A DNA stretch of 64,000 nucleotides from Bradyrhizobium sp. CCGE-LA001 (lineage in GTDB: Bacteria; Pseudomonadota; Alphaproteobacteria; Rhizobiales; Xanthobacteraceae): NCBI RefSeq assembly GCF_000296215.2, contig NZ_CP013949.1:1-64000 (forward strand), in the 5' to 3' direction. The notes under the pieces were generated by a model. That model was not told where the DNA came from and made no database searches. It saw only the letters and a list, made by a program, of their open reading frames with translations. Numbering within the stretch: the first letter of the stretch is position 1; every line of letters begins with the position of its first letter. Positions 54,835 through 63,191 of this stretch are shown piece after piece. Both the position numbers and the translations under genes were made by a program.

Positions 54835-56988
54835 ATGTTCAATAAGCATTCCGTCGAGATCGACTGGGGTGGACGCCCGCTCAAGCTGGAAACCGGCAAG
54901 ATCGCCCGCCAGGCCGACGGCGCCGTCGTCGCCACCTACGGCGAGACCGTGGTGCTCGCCACCGTGGTCGCGGCGAAGGCGCCGCGCGAAGGCGTCGACT
55001 TCCTCCCGCTGACCGTCGACTATCAGGAGAAGACCTACGCTGCCGGCCGCATTCCCGGCGGCTATTTCAAGCGCGAGGGCCGTCCGACCGAGAAGGAGAC
55101 GCTGGTCTCCCGCCTGATCGACCGTCCGATCCGCCCGCTGTTCGTCGACGGCTGGCGCAACGAGACCCAGGTGATCGCCACCGTGCTGTCGCACGACATG
55201 GAGAACGATCCCGACATCGTCGCGCTGGTGGCCTCTTCGGCTGCACTGACCCTGTCCGGCGCTCCGTTCAAGGGCCCGATCGGCGCCGCCCGCGTCGGCT
55301 TCGCCAATGACGAATTCATCCTCAACCCGACGCTCGACGAGATGGTCGACACCCAGCTCGACCTCGTCGTCGCCGGCACCGCCGACGCCGTGCTGATGGT
55401 GGAATCGGAAGCCAAGGAACTGAACGAAGACATCATGCTCGGCGCCGTGATGTTCGGTCACCGCCACTTCCAGCCGGTCATCAACGCGATCATCGAGCTG
55501 GCCGAGAAGGCCGCCAAGGAGCCGCGCGAAGTCACCGTCATCGACAATTCCGCGCTCGAGAAGGAAATGCTCGGCCTGGTCGAGCAGGAGCTGCGCGCCG
55601 CCTACGCCATTCCGGTGAAGCAGGACCGCTACGCCGCGGTCGGCAAGGTCAAGGAAAAGGTGATCGCCCACTACTTCCCCGAAGGGCAGGAGCCGAAATA
55701 CGACAAGCTGCGCGTCGCCGGCGTGTTCAAGGAGCTCGAAGCCAAGATCGTCCGCTGGAACATCCTGGACACCGGCAAGCGCATCGACGGCCGCGACAGC
55801 AAGACCGTGCGCAACATCGTCGCCGAAGTCGGCGTGCTGCCCCGCGCGCACGGCTCGGCGCTGTTCACCCGCGGTGAGACCCAGGCGATGGTCGTGACCA
55901 CGCTCGGTACCGGCGAGGACGAGCAGTACATCGACGCGCTGTCGGGAACGTACAAGGAGACGTTCCTGCTGCACTACAACTTCCCGCCCTATTCGGTCGG
56001 CGAGACCGGCCGCCTCGGCGGCACCAAGCGCCGCGAGATCGGCCACGGCAAGCTGGCCTGGCGCGCGATCCATCCGGTGCTGCCGCCGCACCACGAATTC
56101 CCCTACACCACGCGCGTGGTGTCGGAAATCACCGAGTCCAACGGCTCCTCGTCGATGGCGTCGGTCTGCGGCGCCTCGCTCGCGCTGATGGATGCCGGCG
56201 TGCCGCTGAAGCGGCCGACCGCGGGCATCGCGATGGGCCTGATCCTCGAAGACAAGCGCTATGCGGTTCTCTCGGACATCCTCGGTGACGAAGACCATCT
56301 CGGCGACATGGACTTCAAGGTGGCCGGGACGGAGCAGGGCATCACCTCGCTCCAGATGGACATCAAGATCGAGGGCATCACCGAAGAGATCATGAAGGTG
56401 GCGCTCGGCCAGGCCAAGGAAGGTCGCATCCATATCCTGGGTGAGATGTCCAAGGCGCTGACTGCCGCGCGCGCCGAGCTCGGCGAATACGCGCCGCGCA
56501 TCGAGACCTTCAAGATCGCGACCGACAAGATCCGCGAAGTGATCGGCACCGGCGGCAAGGTGATCCGCGAGATCGTCGAGAAGACCGGCGCCAAGGTCAA
56601 CATCGAGGACGACGGCACCGTCAAGGTCGCCTCCAGCGACGGCGAGGCCATGAAGGCGGCGATCAAGTGGATCAAGTCGATCGCGTCCGATCCGGAAGTC
56701 GGCCAGATCTATGACGGCACCGTCGTCAAGGTCATGGAGTTCGGCGCCTTCGTGAACTTCTTCGGCTCCAAGGACGGTCTCGTCCACATCAGCCAGCTCG
56801 CTTCGTCGCGCGTGCAGAAGACCTCCGACGTCGTCAAGGAAGGCGACAAGGTCAAGGTCAAGCTGCTCGGCTTCGACGACCGCGGCAAGACCCGCCTGTC
56901 GATGAAGGTGGTCGACCAGACCACCGGCGAAGACCTCGAAGGCAAGGGCGAGGGCGAGAAGGCTCCGCGCGAAGCCGCCGGCGAGTAA
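54835..56988 (+). CDS. pnp: Polynucleotide phosphorylase (PNPase)
   Basis: PNPase degrades RNA 3' to 5' using phosphate and works in the degradosome. The 717-residue product has the first RNase PH domain (GRPLKLETGKIARQADG near 13, GYFKREGRPTEKETLVSRLIDRPIRPLF near 78), an all-helical linker and the second RNase PH domain (RAHGSALFTRGETQA near 340, SDILGDEDHLGDMDFKVAGT near 480). A KH domain (REVIGTGGKVIREIVEKTGA near 565) and an S1 domain (IYDGTVVKVMEFGAFVNF near 625) complete it. Full length. Confidence 0.97.
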   Translation: MFNKHSVEIDWGGRPLKLETGKIARQADGAVVATYGETVVLATVVAAKAPREGVDFLPLTVDYQEKTYAAGRIPGGYFKREGRPTEKETLVSRLIDRPIRPLFVDGWRNETQVIATVLSHDMENDPDIVALVASSAALTLSGAPFKGPIGAARVGFANDEFILNPTLDEMVDTQLDLVVAGTADAVLMVESEAKELNEDIMLGAVMFGHRHFQPVINAIIELAEKAAKEPREVTVIDNSALEKEMLGLVEQELRAAYAIPVKQDRYAAVGKVKEKVIAHYFPEGQEPKYDKLRVAGVFKELEAKIVRWNILDTGKRIDGRDSKTVRNIVAEVGVLPRAHGSALFTRGETQAMVVTTLGTGEDEQYIDALSGTYKETFLLHYNFPPYSVGETGRLGGTKRREIGHGKLAWRAIHPVLPPHHEFPYTTRVVSEITESNGSSSMASVCGASLALMDAGVPLKRPTAGIAMGLILEDKRYAVLSDILGDEDHLGDMDFKVAGTEQGITSLQMDIKIEGITEEIMKVALGQAKEGRIHILGEMSKALTAARAELGEYAPRIETFKIATDKIREVIGTGGKVIREIVEKTGAKVNIEDDGTVKVASSDGEAMKAAIKWIKSIASDPEVGQIYDGTVVKVMEFGAFVNFFGSKDGLVHISQLASSRVQKTSDVVKEGDKVKVKLLGFDDRGKTRLSMKVVDQTTGEDLEGKGEGEKAPREAAGE

Positions 56989-57013
56989 GCTCTCGCGACA
57001 GTCCAGAAACACG

Positions 57014-57041
57014 AAGGGCGGCCGAAAGGCCGCCCTTTTTG
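57014..57041 (+). terminator. pnp terminator
   Basis: A perfect 10-bp stem (AAGGGCGGCC and GGCCGCCCTT, loop GAAA) followed by TTTG lies 25 bases after the pnp stop. It is a textbook intrinsic terminator, ending the rimP-to-pnp block. Confidence 0.85.
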
Positions 57042-57192
57042 TTAGCCGTTTGCGGCCGGCTTTACCGGATTGGCCATGCGCGATTCCGCCGCAGCGCCGG
57101 AGAGACCGGGATCGAAACCGACGATGGTTGGTGATGCGTACCTATCGTACCGCCCTACGCTTCAGCGGATCGTCCCCAGACAGGAGAACCGA

Positions 57193-57924
57193 ATGACATC
57201 CATATCCCGGCGTCGTCTCATGTTCGCTGCAACCGGCCTCGTCGCGGCGGCCGCGGCTCCACGCATCGCGTTTGCACAAGCCGCCGCGGCGCCCGCAGGG
57301 CCGTTCAAGCTCGATCCGCTCGCCTATCCGGCGAATGCGCTGGAACCGCATATCGATGCCAAGACGATGGAGATCCATCATGACCGCCATCACCAGGCGT
57401 TCATCACCAACCTGAACAATTTCGCCAAGGACAATCCGCAGATCGCGGGAAAGCCGGTCGGCGAAGTTCTGGGCAACCTCGGCGCCGTCCCGGACGCCAT
57501 CCGCACCGGCGTCCGCAACAACATGGGCGGCCACGCCAACCACACCATGTTCTGGCAGATCATGGGACCGAACGGCGGCAAGCCGGACGGTGCCTTGCTC
57601 ACCGCAATCGACGGCGATCTCGGAGGCATGGAGAAGCTGCAGGCCGACTTCAACGCTGCCGGCGGCCGCGTGTTCGGCTCGGGCTGGGTGTTCGTGACCG
57701 TCAGCAAGGATGGCAAGCTCGCGATCGAGACGCGCCCCAACCAGGATAACCCGATGATGGAGGGCAAGCGGGCGTTGCTCGGCAACGACGTCTGGGAGCA
57801 TGCCTATTATCTGAACTACCAGAACCGCCGCGCCGATTATCTCAAGGCATGGTGGAACACGGTGAACTGGAAGGTCGTGGGCGAGCGCTACGCTGCCGCG
57901 AAGGCAGGCACACTCGAGGTATGA
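57193..57924 (+). CDS. Fe/Mn superoxide dismutase with Tat signal
   Basis: The enzyme converts superoxide to oxygen and hydrogen peroxide. The 243-residue product starts MTSISRRRLMFAATGLVAAAAAPRIAFAQ, a twin-arginine (SRRRLM) signal, so it is exported folded to the periplasm. Metal ligands are in EIHHDRHHQAFITNLN near 60, GHANHTMFWQIM near 117 and DVWEHAYYLNYQNRRADYL near 198 (D-x-W-E-H). Most SodB/SodA proteins are cytosolic, so an exported copy is notable. The ATG follows AGGAGAA; the longer frame lacks this signal. It converges on katG. Confidence 0.93.
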   Translation: MTSISRRRLMFAATGLVAAAAAPRIAFAQAAAAPAGPFKLDPLAYPANALEPHIDAKTMEIHHDRHHQAFITNLNNFAKDNPQIAGKPVGEVLGNLGAVPDAIRTGVRNNMGGHANHTMFWQIMGPNGGKPDGALLTAIDGDLGGMEKLQADFNAAGGRVFGSGWVFVTVSKDGKLAIETRPNQDNPMMEGKRALLGNDVWEHAYYLNYQNRRADYLKAWWNTVNWKVVGERYAAAKAGTLEV

Positions 57925-57939
57925 GGACAAGCAAAAACA

Positions 57940-57965
57940 AAAGGGCGGCCTCTCGGCCGCCCTTT
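57940..57965. terminator. Bidirectional terminator between sod and katG
   Basis: AAAGGGCGGCC and GGCCGCCCTTT form a perfect 11-bp stem with loop TCTC. Read on the minus strand it is followed by TGTTTTTG, a good T-run for katG; on the plus strand the tail is TTTGACT. It serves both convergent genes. Confidence 0.85.
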
Positions 57966-57987
57966 GACTATTGCCTGCTGATCGCGA

Positions 57988-60153
57988 TCACGCTGCGATG
58001 TCGTAGCGGTCGAGGTTCATCACTTTGGTCCAGGCCTTGGCGAAGTCCTTGACGAACTTCTCCTTGGAGTCCGAGGTGGCATAAACCTCGGCGAAGGCGC
58101 GGAGCTGCGAGTGCGCGCCGAAGATCAGGTCGGAGCGCGTGCCGGTCCACTTCACCGCATTGGTCTTGCGGTCGCGCGCCTCATAGGTGCCGTCGGCCGC
58201 CGGTGTCCACTGCGCGCTCATGCCGAGCAGGTTGACGAAGAAGTCGTTGCTGAGCGTGCCCACCTTCGAGGTGAAAACGCCATGCTTCGACCCGTTCGCG
58301 TTGGCGCCGAGCACCCGCAGGCCGCCGACCAGAACCGTCATTTCGGGACCAGTGAGTCTGAGAAGCTGCGCGCGATCGACCAGCGCCTCTTCTTCCTGCA
58401 TGAACTGATGCCGCTTGCCGACGTAGTTGCGGAAGCCATCGGCCCGCGGCTCCAGCGGTGCGAAAGAGGCCGCATCGGTCTGCTCCTGCGAGGCATCCAT
58501 GCGGCCCGGCGTGAAGCCGACCTTGACCTCGACGCCGCCATCCTTCGCGGCCTTCTCGACCGCGGCGGTACCGCCGAGGACAATGAGGTCCGCGAGCGAG
58601 ACCTTCTTGGCGCCGGACGACGCGTTGAAGTCCTTCTGGATCGCTTCGAGCTTGCCCAGAACCTTGGCGAGCTGGGCCGGCTGGTTCACCTCCCAATCCT
58701 TCTGCGGGGCGAGACGGATGCGCGCGCCGTTGGCGCCGCCACGCTTGTCGGAGCCGCGGAAGGTCGAGGCCGACGCCCAGGCGGTCGACACCAGCTCGGA
58801 GACCGAGAGGCCCGAAGCCAGGATCTTGGTCTTGAGCGCGGCGATATCCTGATCGCTGACCAGCTCGTGATTCACCGCCGGGATCGGATCCTGCCAGATC
58901 AGCGTCTCCTTCGGCACCAGCGGACCGAGATAACGCTGGATCGGGCCCATGTCGCGATGGGTGAGCTTGAACCAGGCGCGGGCGAAAGCGTCCGCGAACT
59001 GGTCGGGGTTCTCCAGGAAGCGGCGCGAGATCTTCTCATAGGCAGGATCGAAGCGCAGCGAGAGGTCGGTCGTCAGCATCGTCGGCCGATGCTTCTTCGA
59101 CTTGTCGAAGGCGTCGGGGATGATCGCGTCGGCACCCTTGGCCGTCCACTGGTTCGCACCGCCCGGGCTCTTCGTCAGCTCCCATTCGAAATTGAACAGG
59201 TTCTCGAAGAAGTTGTTGCTCCACTTCGTCGGCGTCGCCGTCCAGGTCACTTCGAGGCCGCTGGTGATGGCATCGCCTGAGTGGCCCGACGCGTGCTTGC
59301 TCTTCCAGCCGAGGCCCTGATCTTCCAACGCGCCAGCTTCCGGCTCCGGACCGACCAGCGAAGGATCGCCCGCGCCGTGAGTCTTGCCGAAGCTGTGGCC
59401 GCCGGCGATCAGCGCGACGGTTTCTTCATCGTTCATCGCCATGCGAGCAAACGTTTCGCGGATGTCCTTGGCCGCAGCGACCGGATCCGGCTTGCCGTTC
59501 GGACCTTCCGGATTGACGTAGATGAGGCCCATCTGCACGGCGCCGAGCGGCTCGGCGAGCTGGCGCTCACCGCTGTAGCGCTCATCGCCGAGCCAGGTGC
59601 CTTCCGGGCCCCAATAGAGCTCTTCCGGCTCCCAGACGTCGGCGCGACCACCCGCAAAACCAAACGTCTTGAAGCCCATCGATTCCAGCGCGACGTTGCC
59701 GGCCAGCACCATTAGGTCGGCCCAGGAAATCTTGCGGCCATATTTCTGCTTGATCGGCCAGAGCAGGCGGCGTGCCTTGTCGAGGTTGGCGTTGTCGGGC
59801 CAGCTGTTGAGCGGGGCGAAACGCTGCTGACCGGCGCCGGCGCCACCGCGGCCGTCAGTGGTGCGATAGGTGCCCGCGCTGTGCCAGGCCATGCGGATCA
59901 TCAGGCCGCCATAGTGACCGAAGTCGGCCGGCCACCATTCCTGCGAATCCGTCATCAGGGCGGTGAGGTCCTTGATGACCGCATTCAGGTCGAGCGACTT
60001 GAACTCCTTGGCATAGTCGAAGTCCTTGTCCATCGGATCGGACTTGTCAGAGTTCTTGTGCAGGACCTCGATGTTGAGCTGGGTTGGCCACCAGTCGCGG
60101 TTCGTGCGCGTGGGTTTTCCGCCCGTGAACGGGCACTTCGACGTGTCATCCAT
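57988..60153 (-). CDS. katG: Catalase-peroxidase KatG (HPI)
   Basis: KatG decomposes hydrogen peroxide with catalase and peroxidase activity in the cytosol. The 721-residue product has the distal heme site Arg87, Trp90, His91 in LMIRMAWHSAGTYRTTDGRGG. The Tyr and Met of the Met-Tyr-Trp adduct are in LIYVNPEGPNGKPDP and FARMAMNDEETVALIAGGHSFGKTHG, and that last stretch also holds the proximal His. The C-terminal domain is complete. It is divergent from oxyR. Confidence 0.97.
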   Translation of the reverse strand: MDDTSKCPFTGGKPTRTNRDWWPTQLNIEVLHKNSDKSDPMDKDFDYAKEFKSLDLNAVIKDLTALMTDSQEWWPADFGHYGGLMIRMAWHSAGTYRTTDGRGGAGAGQQRFAPLNSWPDNANLDKARRLLWPIKQKYGRKISWADLMVLAGNVALESMGFKTFGFAGGRADVWEPEELYWGPEGTWLGDERYSGERQLAEPLGAVQMGLIYVNPEGPNGKPDPVAAAKDIRETFARMAMNDEETVALIAGGHSFGKTHGAGDPSLVGPEPEAGALEDQGLGWKSKHASGHSGDAITSGLEVTWTATPTKWSNNFFENLFNFEWELTKSPGGANQWTAKGADAIIPDAFDKSKKHRPTMLTTDLSLRFDPAYEKISRRFLENPDQFADAFARAWFKLTHRDMGPIQRYLGPLVPKETLIWQDPIPAVNHELVSDQDIAALKTKILASGLSVSELVSTAWASASTFRGSDKRGGANGARIRLAPQKDWEVNQPAQLAKVLGKLEAIQKDFNASSGAKKVSLADLIVLGGTAAVEKAAKDGGVEVKVGFTPGRMDASQEQTDAASFAPLEPRADGFRNYVGKRHQFMQEEEALVDRAQLLRLTGPEMTVLVGGLRVLGANANGSKHGVFTSKVGTLSNDFFVNLLGMSAQWTPAADGTYEARDRKTNAVKWTGTRSDLIFGAHSQLRAFAEVYATSDSKEKFVKDFAKAWTKVMNLDRYDIAA

Positions 60154-60220
60154 GAATTACCTCCTCTGGTGGCGTCCGACGGCGCCCTTTGACCAGGTAG
60201 AACCACTCTAAGCATCGCCT

Positions 60221-60260
60221 CCTATCAGGTAAAGTTGACTTTAGTGATCGCTGCGATAGG
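60221..60260. promoter_or_regulatory. Candidate OxyR operator between katG and oxyR
   Basis: Within the 115-base gap two nested dyads are visible: TAAAGT-TG-ACTTTA (base 60,230 on) and the outer CCTATC...GATAGG. OxyR sites carry ATAG/CTAT half-sites, so this is a candidate operator, although spacing differs from the E. coli model. TTGACT and nearby bases could also be a -35 for oxyR. Confidence 0.5.
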
Positions 60261-60268
60261 ATTTTCTG

Positions 60269-61195
60269 ATGATGAACCTGACGCTGCGCCAACTCCGCTA
60301 TTTCGATGCGCTGGCGCGCCACGGCCATTTCGGCCGGGCGGCCGAGTCCTGCTCGATCTCGCAGCCGGCCTTGTCGATGCAGATCAAGGAGTTGGAGGAA
60401 ACCCTCGGCGGCCTGCTGCTGGAGCGCAGCGCGCGGCAGGTTGCCCTGACCCGGTTCGGCGAGGAGCTCGCGCAACGCGTCCGCGACATCTTGCGCTCGG
60501 TCGATGAGCTCGGCGATTTCGCCCGGGCGTCACAAGACCGTTTCGCCGGCCGCCTGCGCATCGGCATGATCCCGACGATTGCGCCCTATCTCCTGCCCAA
60601 GATCACCAAGAACCTCACGCGCATGCATCCGGAGCTCGACATCCGCGTGCGTGAGACCATGACCCCGCGCCTGATCCAGGAGCTCGTCGAGGGCCGGCTC
60701 GACACCGCCATCGTGGCGCTGCCGGTGTCCGAGCCTTCACTCACGGAGGTCGCGCTGTTCGATGAGAAGTTCTTGCTGGTGCGGCCGGGCTCGGACGAGG
60801 GAACGCCGGTGCCATCGCGCGAGATGATGCGGGAGATGCGGCTGTTGTTGCTCGAAGAGGGCCACTGCTTCCGCGACCAGGCGCTCTCCTTCTGCAACAT
60901 GCAAGCGGCGCCGCCGCGCGAGATGCTGGACGCCAATTCGCTCTCGACGCTGGTCCAGATGGTCAGCGCCGGCATCGGCGTCACGCTGATTCCCGAGATG
61001 GCGGTGCCGGTGGAGACGCGATCGGCGTCGGTCTCGCTGGCGCGCTTCCGCGATCCCGAGCCATCGCGCACCATCGGCATGGTCTGGCGCAAGACTAGCC
61101 CGCTGGCGCGGCAATTGCTGCAAATCTCCGAGGTGGTGTGCCTGTCGGCCGGCAAGGCGCGCCCACGCCAGGCCGCGCGCAACCAACGGGCTTGA
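60269..61195 (+). CDS. oxyR: Hydrogen-peroxide-sensing LysR regulator OxyR
   Basis: OxyR is oxidised by peroxide and then activates katG and other genes. The 308-residue product has a LysR HTH (LTLRQLRYFDALARHGHFGRAAESCSISQPALSMQIKELE at the N-terminus) and an effector domain with the redox pair Cys200 and Cys209 in LLEEGHCFRDQALSFCNM, matching Cys199 and Cys208 of E. coli. Two ATGs stand side by side at the start. It is divergent from katG, its likely target. GNAT and GST genes follow in the same direction. Confidence 0.95.
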   Translation: MMNLTLRQLRYFDALARHGHFGRAAESCSISQPALSMQIKELEETLGGLLLERSARQVALTRFGEELAQRVRDILRSVDELGDFARASQDRFAGRLRIGMIPTIAPYLLPKITKNLTRMHPELDIRVRETMTPRLIQELVEGRLDTAIVALPVSEPSLTEVALFDEKFLLVRPGSDEGTPVPSREMMREMRLLLLEEGHCFRDQALSFCNMQAAPPREMLDANSLSTLVQMVSAGIGVTLIPEMAVPVETRSASVSLARFRDPEPSRTIGMVWRKTSPLARQLLQISEVVCLSAGKARPRQAARNQRA

Positions 61196-61199
61196 GTGA

Positions 61200-61664
61200 A
61201 TGTCACAGCCCGTCATTCGCGACGCCCGCCCGGACGAATATGATGAGGTCGGCCGCGTCTGGATGGAGAGCTGGGTCTCGACAGGACTTGGCGAGGCGAG
61301 CCACTTTCTGCTGGCAAACTTGCGTGCGCGTATCCGGCGCGAGATCGAGAACGGCTGGAGCCTGTTCGTCGCCGACGATCGCGGCACGATCGCCGCCATG
61401 CTGGCGCTGCATCTGCCAAAGCTCTATCTCGACATGCTTTTCGTCGCGCCCGCCTATCAGGGCCAATCGGTGGGACGGAGATTGCTCGCCTTCACGCGCA
61501 CGCAAATGCCCGATGAGATGCATCTGCGCTGCGTGCGCGAAAACGAAAAGGCCTGGCGCTGGTACGAGCGCGAAGGGTTTGTGTTCGAGAAGGAAGAGGT
61601 CGAGCCGTCGAACGGGTTCATGATGAAGTATTATCGGTGGGAGAACAAAGGAAACGCCCGATGA
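61200..61664 (+). CDS. GNAT family N-acetyltransferase
   Basis: A 154-residue acetyltransferase. The AcCoA motif is in LYLDMLFVAPAYQGQSVGRRLLAFTRTQ (Q-x-x-G-x-G type with V), and the last strand is MHLRCVRENEKAWRWYEREGFVFEKEEV. The early IRDARPDEYDEVGRVWMESW is a GNAT start. The substrate is unknown. It starts four bases after oxyR and its stop overlaps the GST start by four bases, so the three genes may be one transcript. Confidence 0.88.
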   Translation: MSQPVIRDARPDEYDEVGRVWMESWVSTGLGEASHFLLANLRARIRREIENGWSLFVADDRGTIAAMLALHLPKLYLDMLFVAPAYQGQSVGRRLLAFTRTQMPDEMHLRCVRENEKAWRWYEREGFVFEKEEVEPSNGFMMKYYRWENKGNAR

Positions 61665-62257
61665 TCAAGCTTTATTGGTCGCCTCGCTCGCGCTCGTTCA
61701 CGACGCTCTGGCTGATGGAAGAAAGCGGCTTGCCCTATGAGCGCGTGCTGACCGACATCTCGACCGGCGCGCAGAAGGCGCCGGAATTCCTCAAGGTCAA
61801 CCCGATGGGCAAGGTGCCGGCGCTGACCGACGGCGACGCATCGCTCGGCGAGGCGGCTGCGATCTGCGCCTACATTGCCGATCGCTATCCTGAGGCCAGG
61901 CTCGCGCCTGCGGTGACCGATCCGCGCCGTGCGCGCTATCTGCAATGGCTGTTCTTCTCGCCGGGCTGCATCGAGCCGGCCATCATCCAGATCTTCACCA
62001 AGATCGAGATCCCGACCTCGACCGCAGCGTGGGGCAGCGCGACCCAGGTCTTCGACGTGCTGGAAGCTGCGCTCGAGAAGGGCCCGTGGATTCTCGGCGA
62101 GGATTTCTCCGCCGCCGACATCACCATCGGCTCGGGCCTGAATTTCGCGGTGCGGCTGTTCAAGATGGTGCCGCCGCGGCCGGCCTTCGACGCTTACCTT
62201 GCGCGCTGCATGGCGCGCCCGGCATTCCAGCGCGCGGAGACAATCGCGGCGGGTTAG
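61661..62257 (+). CDS. Glutathione S-transferase family protein
   Basis: The 198-residue product has an N-terminal thioredoxin-fold domain (MIKLYWSPRSRSFTTLWLMEESGLPYE, KVNPMGKVPALTDGD and LGEAAAICAYIADRYPEARLAP) and a C-terminal helical domain with GEDFSAADITIGSGLNFA. SRSF stands at the usual Ser/Cys catalytic place. It may detoxify peroxides or electrophiles; its place after oxyR fits. AAAGGAA precedes the ATG, and the frame opens eight codons earlier. Its 3' end overlaps that of fabI. Confidence 0.88.
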   Translation: MIKLYWSPRSRSFTTLWLMEESGLPYERVLTDISTGAQKAPEFLKVNPMGKVPALTDGDASLGEAAAICAYIADRYPEARLAPAVTDPRRARYLQWLFFSPGCIEPAIIQIFTKIEIPTSTAAWGSATQVFDVLEAALEKGPWILGEDFSAADITIGSGLNFAVRLFKMVPPRPAFDAYLARCMARPAFQRAETIAAG

Positions 62258-63054
62258 TCCTGCGTCTTCAAATCGTCCGGCCTCGGCATCAGGATGACGT
62301 TGTAGCCGGAATCGACATAGTGGATCTCGCCGGTGACGCCGCCGGACAAGTCCGACAGCAGATACAGCGCCGAGCCGCCGAGCTCGTCGAGCGTGACGCC
62401 GCGGCGCAGCGGCGCATGCTTCTGCATGTAGGCGAACATCGCGCGCGCCTCGCCGATGCCTGAGCCGGCGAGCGTGCGGATGGGACCTGCGGAGATCGCA
62501 TTGACGCGGATGCCGCGCGGTCCGAAATCGGCGGCGAGATAGCGCACGGAGGCTTCCAGCGCCGCCTTGGCCACGCCCATCACGTTGTAATTCGGCATCG
62601 CGCGTTCCGACGCGCCGAAGGTCAGCGTGATCATGCTGCCGCCTTCGGTCATCAGTTCGGCCGCACGCTTCGCAATCTCTGTGAACGAGAAGCAGGAGAT
62701 CACCATGGTGCGCGAAAAGTTCTCGCGGCTGGTGTCGGCGTAGCGGCCCTTCAGCTCGTTCTTGTCGGCGAAGCCGATCGCGTGGATCACGAAGTCGAGC
62801 TTGCCCCACTTGTCGCGGAGCGCCGCGAAGGTCGCATCGACGCTGGCGATGTCCTCGACGTCGCACGGCAGCACCAGATCGACGCCGAGCTGCTCCGCCA
62901 GCGGCTTGACGCGTTTACCGAGGGCCTCACCCTGGAAGGTGAAGGCCAGCTCGGCACCGTGGGCATGCAGCGTCTTCGCCATGCCCCAGGCGATCGAATG
63001 ATCATTGGCGATGCCCATGATCAGACCGCGCTTGCCCTTCATCAAACCTTCCAT
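62254..63054 (-). CDS. fabI: Enoyl-[acyl-carrier-protein] reductase (NADH) FabI
   Basis: FabI reduces enoyl-ACP at the end of each elongation cycle. The 266-residue product is an SDR with GIANDHSIAWGMAKTL as cofactor site, then CFSFTEIAKRA. The catalytic part is PNYNVMGVAKAALEASVRYLA: Tyr156 and Lys163 are kept, while E. coli Tyr146 is Phe146 here. DFGPRGIRVNAISAGPIRTLA closes the active site. It lies downstream of fabB in the alphaproteobacterial fabA-fabB-fabI order, with a palindromic repeat between them, so it is probably the copy linked to unsaturated fatty acid synthesis. Confidence 0.95.
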   Translation of the reverse strand: MEGLMKGKRGLIMGIANDHSIAWGMAKTLHAHGAELAFTFQGEALGKRVKPLAEQLGVDLVLPCDVEDIASVDATFAALRDKWGKLDFVIHAIGFADKNELKGRYADTSRENFSRTMVISCFSFTEIAKRAAELMTEGGSMITLTFGASERAMPNYNVMGVAKAALEASVRYLAADFGPRGIRVNAISAGPIRTLAGSGIGEARAMFAYMQKHAPLRRGVTLDELGGSALYLLSDLSGGVTGEIHYVDSGYNVILMPRPDDLKTQD

Positions 63055-63076
63055 CTCGCGATTACTCTCCGCTGTC

Positions 63077-63164
63077 CGTCATGCCCGGGCTCGTCCCGGG
63101 CATCCACGTTTGTCCGCAGCCGGTAGCAAAGACGTGGATGGCCGGGACGAGCCCGGCCATGACG
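63077..63164. repeat. Palindromic repeat, CCCGGGC/CATCCACGT family
   Basis: Ends CGTCATGCCCGGGCTCGTCC and GGACGAGCCCGGCCATGACG pair well, with inner arms ATCCACGTTTG and AAGACGTGGAT. It lies inside the fabB-fabI operon space, so it may shape the mRNA between the two genes. Confidence 0.88.
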
Positions 63165-63191
63165 AAAAACTACCAATGCGAACGCAAGGCC

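Noticed and set aside
54451..57012. 853-codon minus-strand frame antisense to pnp
   Set aside because: Shadow of pnp in a GC-rich genome: biased Asp/Val/Gly/His composition, no start signal, no recognisable domain.
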